DNA from: Bacteroidota bacterium
Lineage (GTDB): Bacteria; Bacteroidota; Bacteroidia; Bacteroidales; Prolixibacteraceae
Length of the DNA stretch: 64,000 bases
Direction: 5' to 3'
Assembly: GCA_023251455.1 (NCBI GenBank)
Contig: JAHEYT010000037.1
Location: 10,850-74,849, forward strand
Shown: in pieces, positions 26,080 to 34,343 of the stretch
How positions within the stretch are numbered: the stretch's first letter is position 1
Layout: every line of letters begins with the position of its first letter
Made by a program: the position numbers and the translations under genes
Notes under the pieces: model-generated
Database searches by the model: none
What the model saw: the letters and a program-made list of their open reading frames with translations, nothing else
What the model was told of the DNA's origin: nothing

Positions 26080-27024
26080 ATGAAATATTGTTTTAAAAAT
26101 CAGTTCTTCAAAAATTGGACTTCACTTTTGTTATTTGGTATTTTTCTTCCTATTTCAGTTATGGCCCAGAACCCAAATACGGATGCCATTGAACGGAAAT
26201 GGTTGGATGTTCCTTATGCAAAAGCATCACGAGCTCAGAAACTGGATATCTATTTGCCCATTGATGGAAACGGACCTTTTCCGGTCATCGTTTCCATACA
26301 TGGAGGAGCCTTCAAGGGTGGCGATAAAGCTGATAACCAGCTTACACCCATGCTGGAAGGTTTGAAACGAGGATATGCAGTTGTTTCAATCAATTACAGG
26401 TTAAGCCCCGAAGCCATTTTTCCGGCTCAGATTTATGATGTTAAAGCAGTTGTCCGGTGGATTAAGGCAAACGCCAGACTTTACAAATTTAATCCGGACA
26501 AAATAGCAGCATGGGGCGGTTCTGCCGGAGGTCACCTTTCAGCATTGCTCGGAACATCGGGTGGAGTGTTGGAATTGGAAGATTTATCGATGGGAAATCC
26601 TGCGCAAACAAGTCGCATTCAGGCGGTTGTCGATTGGTTTGGTCCGACCGATTTTCTGAAAATGGATGAGCAGCTGAAAGAAAGCAAGGTGAAAAATCCG
26701 CAGACACATTCAATCCCAGATTCGCCCGAGTCGGAATTAATCGGTAAAAACCTGGTGGATGCTCCCGACCGAGTTCGGAAAGTTAATCCTGAAACCTATG
26801 TCACTCCTGACGATCCTCCCTTTTTTATTCAGCATGGTCAAATCGACCATTTGGTTCCCTATCAACAATCAGCGAATCTGGCATTAAAACTGGAATTCGT
26901 TATAGGAAAGGAAAAAGTTACCTTCGAACTACTTGAAAACAACGGTCATGGTGGACCTGGCTTTACTACTGGGCAGAATATTGATAAAGTGTTTACATTT
27001 CTCGATCAATATTTAAAACGTTAA
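26080..27024 (+). CDS. Secreted alpha/beta hydrolase (esterase/lipase family)
   Basis: A 314-residue protein with a signal peptide ending in ISVMAQ. The HGG oxyanion motif is at 74-76 (VSIHGGAFKGG). The nucleophile Ser148 is in AAWGGSAGGHLSALLG. Asp256 (GQIDHLVPY) and His290 (NNGHGGPGF) complete the triad, all in the spacing of the HSL/BD-FAE-type carboxylesterases. The enzymes remove acyl or acetyl groups, often from plant polysaccharides. It follows the cytochrome b gene by 47 bases and may share its transcript; the two roles are not obviously linked. Substrate is not known. Confidence 0.88.
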   Translation: MKYCFKNQFFKNWTSLLLFGIFLPISVMAQNPNTDAIERKWLDVPYAKASRAQKLDIYLPIDGNGPFPVIVSIHGGAFKGGDKADNQLTPMLEGLKRGYAVVSINYRLSPEAIFPAQIYDVKAVVRWIKANARLYKFNPDKIAAWGGSAGGHLSALLGTSGGVLELEDLSMGNPAQTSRIQAVVDWFGPTDFLKMDEQLKESKVKNPQTHSIPDSPESELIGKNLVDAPDRVRKVNPETYVTPDDPPFFIQHGQIDHLVPYQQSANLALKLEFVIGKEKVTFELLENNGHGGPGFTTGQNIDKVFTFLDQYLKR

Positions 27025-27229
27025 ACGACATCCAATGTCATTATCACAAAATCCAGATTGCATTTGCAGTCGAGATTTATTTTTTTTTCAATTTTTCAAA
27101 TTTTTAAGGTAGGGTATTTTCTTAACAGATAGTAATAGATGTGTTCAGATGAAATTTTAATTAAGTGTGATTCGTTTATAGGGTAGCTGGACAAGGAAAA
27201 TTAGAAATTCATTAAAAATTAGAAAAGCT

Positions 27230-28120
27230 ATGAAAAAATTAGTTAAAAATGGATTGATGTTTTTAGCAGGTATTTTGGTCCTGACAACATCATGTACGCA
27301 AAATGATTCAGAAGGAACAGGAGGGAAAGGTACTTTATCATTATTACTTACCGATGCCCCATTTCCTTCTGATTTAGTTGAAAGCACATTGGTCACCATC
27401 GACAAAATTGAGATACGGTCGACAACGACTTCTTCAGCTACAACAACTGAAGAAGATGATGCATCTCAATACAATGTTTTGTACGAAGGCGAAGGAAAAG
27501 TATTTGATTTGCTCGACCTGCAAAACGGAATTACCGAGGAACTGGCAAATGTCGATCTAGATGCAGGATCGTATGATTTAATCAGGATGCACGTTACAAA
27601 AGCAGAAGTTGTTTTGAAAGATGGTCTTGCTACGTTTGATCTGAAAATCCCAAGTGGTTCTACCAGTGGGATAAAAATCAAAATAACTCCTGAATTGCTT
27701 ATCGAAAGTGGAGTAGAGAGTACCATCGTGCTCGATTTCGATGTCAGCAAATCGTTTATTGTGCAAGGCAATCCGAAAACACCTGCAGGCATAAAAGGAT
27801 TTTTGTTTAAACCATCACTTCGTGCCATGTGTCAGCAGTTCACCGGAGTGATTGCCGGAAAGGTTTCTGAAAACCCAACGACTCCGACTCCGATTGCAAA
27901 TGCAACTGTTGAGATCTATACTGAAGGTAGCGTTTATGCTTCAGGACTGACAGATACCAACGGTGATTATGCTTTGATTGGTCTTCCTGCGTTAACATAC
28001 CAAATGGTTTTCTCAAAAGATGGTTATACCTCTGTTACTGTTGATAATGTAATTGTAAAAGCAAAAGAAACAACTACTCAGAATGTAACAATGGGTAAAA
28101 CAGCAACAACAACTCCATAA
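27230..28120 (+). CDS. DUF4382 lipoprotein with carboxypeptidase-like regulatory domain
   Basis: A 296-residue lipoprotein, acylated at Cys22 (LTTSCTQND). Residues 34-195 are a DUF4382 domain, starting with GTLSLLLTDAPFPSDLVESTLVTIDKIE and containing FDLLDLQNG and the GSYDLIRMHV strand. Residues 205-290 are a beta-sandwich of the carboxypeptidase-regulatory type (GVIAGKVSENP, TDTNGDYALIGLPALTYQMVF, TVDNVIVKA). Both modules are structural or binding folds found in exported proteins; no catalytic residues are seen. Role unknown. A strong terminator follows. Confidence 0.85.
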   Translation: MKKLVKNGLMFLAGILVLTTSCTQNDSEGTGGKGTLSLLLTDAPFPSDLVESTLVTIDKIEIRSTTTSSATTTEEDDASQYNVLYEGEGKVFDLLDLQNGITEELANVDLDAGSYDLIRMHVTKAEVVLKDGLATFDLKIPSGSTSGIKIKITPELLIESGVESTIVLDFDVSKSFIVQGNPKTPAGIKGFLFKPSLRAMCQQFTGVIAGKVSENPTTPTPIANATVEIYTEGSVYASGLTDTNGDYALIGLPALTYQMVFSKDGYTSVTVDNVIVKAKETTTQNVTMGKTATTTP

Positions 28121-28171
28121 ACCGAAAGAAATTTCTCCTATTTAGAGTTTAAATAATCAATCAATTCGAAT

Positions 28172-28211
28172 AAAAGGTTGTCACTTGAATAAAGTGACAG
28201 CCTTTTTTATT
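28172..28211 (+). terminator. Terminator after the DUF4382 gene
   Basis: AAAAGGTTGTCACTT pairs with AAGTGACAGCCTTTT around a short loop, with a T-rich end. Confidence 0.85.
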
Positions 28212-28333
28212 GACCTGTAATTTAAGTTTCTGGCAACAAACAATTGCTTAATAATGGCGTCGGAATTTTCGATGGGTATTATTTGTCAGGTAATTCAAAT
28301 TAAGGATTTGTTTATCAGTAATCCTGAATTTTC

Positions 28334-28341
28334 TCTAACTT
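28334..28341 (+). promoter_or_regulatory. -7-like element before the YdcF-like gene
   Basis: TAACTTGC resembles TAnnTTTG with two mismatches, 20 bases before the ATG. Weak call. Confidence 0.3.
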
Positions 28342-28361
28342 GCAGCTTTTAGAGCGCTGGC

Positions 28362-29090
28362 ATGACAAATCAAAAAATAGTTAAACGCGTCCTTGCTTTT
28401 ATTCGATCGGTACTCCTTGCTTTTGGATTACTGTTTTTTGTGCTGTTAGTGCTTAGTTTCACGACTTTGCCATATTGGGGTTATTACTGGTTGGGAACCA
28501 GCAAATCGAAGATTACCGAAAAACCAGAATATATTGTGCTGCTTGGCGGAGGTGGAATGCCCAGTGAATCGAACCTGATGCGTGCATTTTTTGTGTTTAA
28601 GGCAGCTCATGAATTTCCTGAAAGCCTTATCGTGATTGCAACTCCGGGTGATACCGCTGATTTGAAAAGTACTGCCCGACTGGTAGCAGCCGAACTGATT
28701 AACAAAGGAATCGATCCCCAACGAATTTTATATGAACAAACCGGGACAAATACCCGAATGGAGGCTTTGAGTTTGCAAAAGTTTGATGCCGGACAAATTT
28801 CACAAAAGGCTGTTTTGTTGGTGACTTCACCTGAACACATGCGTCGTTCGGTATTGGTATTCCGAAAAGTTGGATTCACAAGGATTAGTGCCCTTCCGGC
28901 TTTTGAAAATGCGCTTGAAGCTGACCTCGCATTTAAAGACGACGAATTGGGAGGCAATAAGAAATTCATTCCGAATATTGGAGGTCACACTTCGGTGCGG
29001 TACCAATTCTGGAATCACCTGAAATATGAAATTCTGATTGCCCGCGAAATGACTGCACTCGGTTACTATTGGCTGAGAGGGTGGATATAA
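28362..29090 (+). CDS. YdcF/SanA-like DUF218 membrane protein
   Basis: A 242-residue protein with an N-terminal membrane anchor (about residues 11-37, FIRSVLLAFGLLFFVLLVLS) and a DUF218 domain outside. The domain opens with YIVLLGGGGMPSESNLMRAFF and includes LIVIATPGD, STARLVAAELINKGIDPQRI, GTNTRMEALSL and TSPEHMRRSVLVFRK, all signature strands and loops of the ElyC/SanA/YdcF family. E. coli relatives affect envelope integrity and barrier function, but the reaction is unresolved. It ends 4 bases from the end of the DUF5916 gene on the opposite strand. Confidence 0.85.
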   Translation: MTNQKIVKRVLAFIRSVLLAFGLLFFVLLVLSFTTLPYWGYYWLGTSKSKITEKPEYIVLLGGGGMPSESNLMRAFFVFKAAHEFPESLIVIATPGDTADLKSTARLVAAELINKGIDPQRILYEQTGTNTRMEALSLQKFDAGQISQKAVLLVTSPEHMRRSVLVFRKVGFTRISALPAFENALEADLAFKDDELGGNKKFIPNIGGHTSVRYQFWNHLKYEILIAREMTALGYYWLRGWI

Positions 29091-29093
29091 AAG

Positions 29094-31244
29094 CTAAAAC
29101 CGGATATTGTATTTCAGTTTCAGTCGCAATGCGCTGTCATTCATCATCCATTGGCTGTCGGGTTGCGTCCATCCCGATGTCCATGCCAGAATAATTTCGT
29201 TTCCGGGTTTCAAAATCCACTGAAAACGCGACTGCCAACCTGCTTTTTCGCTTGCATTGTCGTATTGGAAGTAGTTGTAAAGCGTGATGGTTGGGCTAAC
29301 TAAAATATTCATATTTACCTGGTAAATCTTTGCAGTAAAATCACCTTCAGGCAAGGTGACATGGTTTACCGAATAGTTTCCACCAATAAATAGCGGAACA
29401 GCCACTTTGTAATTCACTGTCAGTTTCAGATCCTGTTTCCGGCCATTGTAGAAATTACCCGATCCCAAACTCAGTATTCCTGCCAGATTTCGTCCACCGG
29501 CCGAGGTTAGCAAAACGTTTTGATACCAAAAGGTATATTCATTTTTAGGAATGACAAATCCAGAGAAAATAGGAAAATCTTTCGTCAGGAATTCATATTG
29601 CTGATTAAGCGAGTACGAAAATTCTTCGCCCGATTTAAACCTGATTCCCAGCGGTTGAATATTCAAAACACGGGTCACCATCACATTGTCGAAATTGGTC
29701 AGGTAATTAAATCCGGCGCCTGTTTTAACCTGAAGAATGCCCCATTTATCAGGTCGTGGTCCCATCGATATATTTCCGTAGGAGGCTTTCACTCCGGTAC
29801 GCGGTACAAATCCGATTCCGGCCACAAAATTTTCACCTACTTCGTAATGACCCAAACTGAAGTTTAAAAAGTCGTTCGGATAGGCGATGTCGGCTCCCCA
29901 TGAAGTATTGTTGTCTTTTTTACCGGGTGTGTCCGAAATTAATCCGAACAAGGTAAATGCAAGGTTTTTATTCTTCTGAAATCGGGAAGTAGCCAGCTTG
30001 AGGTCCATTCCACCCACCAGATTTTCGGCAGACGAAAGTGCATTTCCCCAGGTTCCGATTACGCCAATCTTCGATTGTTTTCCCAGATTTCGACTGATCC
30101 GACCAACAGAAAGCTGCGAGTTCCCATAGTCGCGTTCGTCGCTGATGTGCATCAAGCCAATGTTCCAGTTGTTTTGTGTTCCGGTTATTTTGGCTGCGTA
30201 ATTTACCGGAAGCATGTTTCCGCTGTTGTCGAGACCCAATCTTCGGGAGAAAAATGGTGCGATTGAATTTCGGTATGGATTATTGTCGTCGCCTTCGATC
30301 CCGAATTTAAAGTAGTTCGACCCATCAAGAAAAAAGTCGCGTTTCTCCGGAAAGTATAAGCTGAAGCGAGTCAAGTTGATTTGCCGGTCGTCAACTTCAG
30401 TTTCTGCAAAGTCAGTATTGATTGAAACAGAGGCTTTCAGTCGCGGCGTAATTTGGTAGAACATGTCCAATCCGCCATCAAAATGATACTTGTTTTTTTC
30501 TCCGCGAAGCGTGTTTATTCCGCCAATCACATAAGGCGAAAGGTCGAGGCCAATGCCTTGCGTAATTCCTTCCAGTCCTTCAAGTAATCCTGAGTCAGAA
30601 ATCTGAAAGCGGTGCGTATTTAGGTTTGCAACGGGCCAATACGAAGCTTCAAGTTTTCGTTTGATGTTGCGGATTAGTTTCATTCCCCAAACTGTTTTGT
30701 CCGGATCGAAGCCAATGGTTTTAAATGGAATAGCCAGCTCCGATTCCCAGCCTTCGCTGTTGATAGAAGATTTTCCGGTCCAAAGGGCATCCCATTCTTT
30801 ATTCATCGAAGCGCCATTTTCGCTGATCAATGCGTCGCCAATCGAACCGCGTGGCCCAATCTGAAACCAATAACCATTGCGGTGATCGAGATAGGTATCC
30901 AGTATGATTTGTACCCGGTCGTCGTTTCCCAAACTTACGTCACGAGCCATTTCTTTGGCGGTAATTTTCTTCGGGTCGTCGTAACATTTCACAGCAAAAT
31001 AAAGGAAGTTGTTGTCGTAACAAACAGATACGATTGTCTTTTCTGAAGTTAATTCTCCAAAGTTGGGTTCGCGCTGTACAAACTGATCAATTTTGTAGGC
31101 TTGCTCCCATACAGCTTCGTTTATGTGTCCGTCAATAGTTGGAGGTGTGGTTACCCGGATAGCTTTTGCTGCTGGCTGGGCAATTATCTGATTTGTTGTG
31201 ATGAGTGTGATACTCATTACAAATATTAAATAGAATATTTTCAA
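29094..31244 (-). CDS. Outer-membrane DUF5916 protein with carbohydrate-binding family 9 domain
   Basis: A 716-residue exported protein. A CBM9-like beta-sandwich (about 25-215) starts at IRVTTPPTIDGHINEAVWEQA and holds DDRVQIILDTYLDHRNGYWFQIG. The remainder (about 225-716) is the DUF5916 segment, with repeated amphipathic strands ending in LRLKLKYNIRF, so it probably forms an outer-membrane barrel. These proteins are frequent in Bacteroidota next to sugar or peptide uptake genes; their function is not known. No ATG precedes the signal sequence: the codon at 31244 is TTG, the in-frame stop is six codons upstream, and the next ATG (31217) would leave a signal peptide with no basic residue, so TTG is the likely start. 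Confidence 0.85.
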   Translation of the reverse strand: MKIFYLIFVMSITLITTNQIIAQPAAKAIRVTTPPTIDGHINEAVWEQAYKIDQFVQREPNFGELTSEKTIVSVCYDNNFLYFAVKCYDDPKKITAKEMARDVSLGNDDRVQIILDTYLDHRNGYWFQIGPRGSIGDALISENGASMNKEWDALWTGKSSINSEGWESELAIPFKTIGFDPDKTVWGMKLIRNIKRKLEASYWPVANLNTHRFQISDSGLLEGLEGITQGIGLDLSPYVIGGINTLRGEKNKYHFDGGLDMFYQITPRLKASVSINTDFAETEVDDRQINLTRFSLYFPEKRDFFLDGSNYFKFGIEGDDNNPYRNSIAPFFSRRLGLDNSGNMLPVNYAAKITGTQNNWNIGLMHISDERDYGNSQLSVGRISRNLGKQSKIGVIGTWGNALSSAENLVGGMDLKLATSRFQKNKNLAFTLFGLISDTPGKKDNNTSWGADIAYPNDFLNFSLGHYEVGENFVAGIGFVPRTGVKASYGNISMGPRPDKWGILQVKTGAGFNYLTNFDNVMVTRVLNIQPLGIRFKSGEEFSYSLNQQYEFLTKDFPIFSGFVIPKNEYTFWYQNVLLTSAGGRNLAGILSLGSGNFYNGRKQDLKLTVNYKVAVPLFIGGNYSVNHVTLPEGDFTAKIYQVNMNILVSPTITLYNYFQYDNASEKAGWQSRFQWILKPGNEIILAWTSGWTQPDSQWMMNDSALRLKLKYNIRF

Positions 31245-31319
31245 TGGTTTGGGTTTAGGTTAAAATGTCTCCTGAATAATCAAGGCAACGAAAATAGTAA
31301 TTTACAATTCAAATTTTGC

Positions 31320-31327
31320 TATCTTTA
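31320..31327 (+). promoter_or_regulatory. -7-like element of the barrel protein gene
   Basis: TATCTTTA differs from TAnnTTTG only at the last base, 22 bases before the ATG at 31349. It drives the gene away from the DUF5916 gene. Confidence 0.4.
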
Positions 31328-31348
31328 TTTCAATCAAATCCTAAACCG

Positions 31349-32686
31349 ATGAAAAAAAATCTCCTTTCCTTAGTGTGTTTTTTCCTTTCGTTGGCATTAT
31401 TTGCCCAAACCGAAAAAAAGGAAGAGTTGATTAAAAAGAACTGGAATTTTGGCGCTTTGCCAGCCGTCACGTTCGACACCGACCTGGGGTTTCAATATGG
31501 TGCATTGGTCGACCTTTATAACTATGGCGATGGTAGTCGATATCCAAAATACAATCACAAATTATATTTCGAAGTTTCGCGTTTTACCAAAGGTAGCGGG
31601 ATTAACCGTATTTATTATGATTCCGATCAACTTATCAAGGGGTTACAAACGACCTTCGATTTAAGTTACCTGTCGGACATGGCTTACGATTTTTATGGAT
31701 TCAACGGCTACAATGCTGTTTATAAGGCCGATTGGGTTGATGATGAGCAACCTGATGGTATATACAAAACCCGAATGTTTTACAAATACGACCGAAAATT
31801 ATTCCGTTTCAAAGGTGATATCCAAGGCAAGATTACCGGCGATAATTTTCGCTGGATAACGGGTTGGAATTTTCAGAATTTCAAAGTGGGTTCGGTGAAT
31901 ACCGACAAACTAAACAAAGGGAAAGACGATGTGGATAAACTTCCTTCAACAACCGATCAGCCCGGATTATATGAAAAATACCAGCAATGGGGAATTATTT
32001 CGGGTGATGAGGTTGATGGTGGTTTTGTGCCCACTTTTAAGGGTGGGATTGTTTTTGATACCCGCGACAATAGGGCAAATCCGATGAAAGGCGTCTGGAC
32101 AGAGGCTGTTATTGAAGCATCTCCAAAGATTTTAGGATCAGAAAGTTCATTTTCGAAATTAAGTATAACCCATCGGCAATATTTTACATTGGTTCCAAAC
32201 AGCTTATCGTTGGTTTACCGTTTGGCATATCAGACAACTTTGGGCGGCGATGTGCCTTTTTATTATCAGTCGCAGGTAATTACGTCCATGATGACCGGGG
32301 CTACTTCTGAAGGACTTGGAGGAGGTTCTACAATAAGGGGTATTCTACGCAACCGCGTAATTGGCGATGGTGTTTTTTATGGGAATGTGGAGGCTCGATG
32401 GAAGTTTGTTCGTTTCAATTTTATCAAGAATAATTTTTACCTCGGTTTAAATGGGTTTACCGATTTTGGACGGGTTACAAAAAAGATTGCGGTCAATCCT
32501 AATTCTACGATGGTATCGGCTGTCGATTATTTGAAAAAGGATGCTGAAAAGATGCATTATTCGTATGGAGCAGGTTTGATCGTTGCGATGAATGAGAATT
32601 TCGTCATTTCGATGGATTATGGCTTGGCTGCTGATAAACAAGACGGCAAACGAGGATTTTATATGGGGCTTAATTATTTGTTTTAG
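31349..32686 (+). CDS. BamA/TamA-like outer-membrane barrel protein
   Basis: A 445-residue protein with a signal peptide ending in LALFAQ. The rest alternates polar and hydrophobic residues in amphipathic strands. GGIVFDTRDNRANPMKGVWTEA is the surface-antigen (Omp85 barrel) signature region and GLGGGSTIRGILRNRVIGDGVFYGNVEARWKF is the second conserved barrel block. It ends in an aromatic residue (GLNYLF), as outer-membrane proteins do. No POTRA domains are present, so it is a barrel-only form. It may insert or export surface proteins or be an adhesin; not certain. Start is the ATG at 31349, eleven codons after an in-frame upstream start. Confidence 0.82.
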   Translation: MKKNLLSLVCFFLSLALFAQTEKKEELIKKNWNFGALPAVTFDTDLGFQYGALVDLYNYGDGSRYPKYNHKLYFEVSRFTKGSGINRIYYDSDQLIKGLQTTFDLSYLSDMAYDFYGFNGYNAVYKADWVDDEQPDGIYKTRMFYKYDRKLFRFKGDIQGKITGDNFRWITGWNFQNFKVGSVNTDKLNKGKDDVDKLPSTTDQPGLYEKYQQWGIISGDEVDGGFVPTFKGGIVFDTRDNRANPMKGVWTEAVIEASPKILGSESSFSKLSITHRQYFTLVPNSLSLVYRLAYQTTLGGDVPFYYQSQVITSMMTGATSEGLGGGSTIRGILRNRVIGDGVFYGNVEARWKFVRFNFIKNNFYLGLNGFTDFGRVTKKIAVNPNSTMVSAVDYLKKDAEKMHYSYGAGLIVAMNENFVISMDYGLAADKQDGKRGFYMGLNYLF

Positions 32687-32722
32687 ACATACTTATAACT
32701 CATCATTCATAACTTATAATTC
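32686..32722. repeat. Short AT-rich repeat between converging genes
   Basis: ACTTATAACTCATCATTCATAACTTATAATTC consists of about 7-base steps related to TTATAACT and TCATAACT. It overlaps the end of the BamA-like gene and the end of susD, which read towards each other. Confidence 0.35.
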
Positions 32723-32723
32723 T

Positions 32724-34331
32724 CTAATATCCTGGGTTTTGAGTCATTTTCGGATTCAAATCAAGTTCATCCTGAGGAATCGGGAATACTTCATTGATGT
32801 TTTTTCTGAATTGACTGCCTTTGCCGGTTTTCCATTTTGCGGCGAAATTGTGAAAATGATCTTCGGGCTCTCCCCACCTGATGATATCGTAGAACCGTTT
32901 GTTTTCCATGGCAAGTTCTACACGTCGTTCGTGCCTGATGGCTTTGCGGAGCGTCGCCTGATTGCTGGTCTGAATGTCGGGCAATAGGTTTTGCTGGTCG
33001 CTGTTGGCGCTCCAATAATCATAGTTCAGGAATTTGTACCCTTCATATTGGTTTTTCGAAACCTGAAATTTATTTACATTTTTAAAAGATGCTTTTTTGT
33101 CGATGGCGCTACTTTGACGTGCTCGTTTTCTAATTTGGTTGAGCGAGGAGAGTGCTTCCTGAAAATCGCCATTTTCACATGCTGCTTCTGCATGAATGAG
33201 CAAAACCTCGGCATAACGGATTACTTTCAGGTTAAACGGGGCATCGGCAGAATCAAAACCAATTCGTTCCGATGGTGTGAGAAACACTTTTCTGGAACAT
33301 AAATGGGATGGGCTGTATTGATTAAACTGAACTTCTCCTTCAAAATCATCTCCATCGAACAATAAGGTGTGTACCAGACGTGGATCGCCTGGCTCAAATT
33401 CAGCCAGCAAATCGTAAGTCGGGCAATTAAAACCCCAACCGCCTGAGTTTCTGCTTCGGCAAAATATTGGAATTACCGTGCCTTCACTTAAATCGCCCCA
33501 TCCGGTATTGGTTGTCATATGGGGTACTTCCAGCACAGATTCCACACCATAATCGGTTTTTCTTAGCTGGAATAAATCCTGAAATTCGGGCTCAAGTTGA
33601 TATTCTCCGGAAAGTATAATCTCTTTTGCTTCTTTTTGCGCAAGCGCCCATTTTTTCTGAAAAAGATAGGTGTTTGCCAATAATGCCTGTGCTGTTCCTT
33701 TGGTGATTCGGCCTAAATCGGCTTTTGTATATTTGGATTTCACAGGAAGTTGGTCTCTGGCGTAAATTAGATCCTTTTCAATCTGATCCCAGATAGTAGC
33801 TTTTGCTGATTTGGGCAGGCGATATTCATCGGCAGTTGGAGTTTTAATACTGAGAGGCACATCACCATAAATGTTGATCAGCTGAAAGTAAAAATGAGCC
33901 CTGATAAATCGCACTTCACCCAATAAACGCTCTTTAAGCGCTTCATTCATTGTAATATCCGGAATGTGAGTGATGACATTATTCGCCTGGAAAATTGCTG
34001 TGAAACAAACGTTCCACATGCCCCTGCACGAAAGGTTGTCTGATCGGGTCCTGAAATATTCCAAATCTTTTACAAATGGTCTGTCATTGTCTGATTCTCC
34101 TCCTTTTTCGGCGTCGTCAGATGCAATATCGCCAAATTCGAATTTATGTACTTCAAAATCGTACGACTGAAAATAGTTGTAAACTGCCGTAACAGCCTCT
34201 ATCGCATCTTTTTCTGTTTTGTAAAAACTATCTGCCGTTTGCACAGCTAACTGCGGCCGGTCAATAAAGTTTTGATCGCAGGCTGAAAACATCATCAGCA
34301 AAACCAGAATATGTATCCACTTTTTCTTCAT
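32724..34331 (-). CDS. susD: SusD/RagB-family nutrient-binding lipoprotein
   Basis: A 535-residue surface lipoprotein, acylated at Cys18 (MFSACDQNF). The fold is the SusD tetratricopeptide scaffold: PQLAVQTADSFYKTEKDAIEAVTAVYNYFQ at the N-terminus, EVRFIRAHFYFQLINIYGDVPL in the middle and the C-terminal RKAIRHERRVELAMENKRFYDIIRWGE block. The C-terminus is FPIPQDELDLNPKMTQNPGY, a normal end for the family. It forms the lid of the SusC channel, and starts 12 bases after the susC stop, so the two are co-transcribed. The ligand cannot be read from the sequence; no degradative enzyme gene follows on this strand. Confidence 0.95.
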   Translation of the reverse strand: MKKKWIHILVLLMMFSACDQNFIDRPQLAVQTADSFYKTEKDAIEAVTAVYNYFQSYDFEVHKFEFGDIASDDAEKGGESDNDRPFVKDLEYFRTRSDNLSCRGMWNVCFTAIFQANNVITHIPDITMNEALKERLLGEVRFIRAHFYFQLINIYGDVPLSIKTPTADEYRLPKSAKATIWDQIEKDLIYARDQLPVKSKYTKADLGRITKGTAQALLANTYLFQKKWALAQKEAKEIILSGEYQLEPEFQDLFQLRKTDYGVESVLEVPHMTTNTGWGDLSEGTVIPIFCRSRNSGGWGFNCPTYDLLAEFEPGDPRLVHTLLFDGDDFEGEVQFNQYSPSHLCSRKVFLTPSERIGFDSADAPFNLKVIRYAEVLLIHAEAACENGDFQEALSSLNQIRKRARQSSAIDKKASFKNVNKFQVSKNQYEGYKFLNYDYWSANSDQQNLLPDIQTSNQATLRKAIRHERRVELAMENKRFYDIIRWGEPEDHFHNFAAKWKTGKGSQFRKNINEVFPIPQDELDLNPKMTQNPGY

Positions 34332-34343
34332 TTTGTCTGTGAT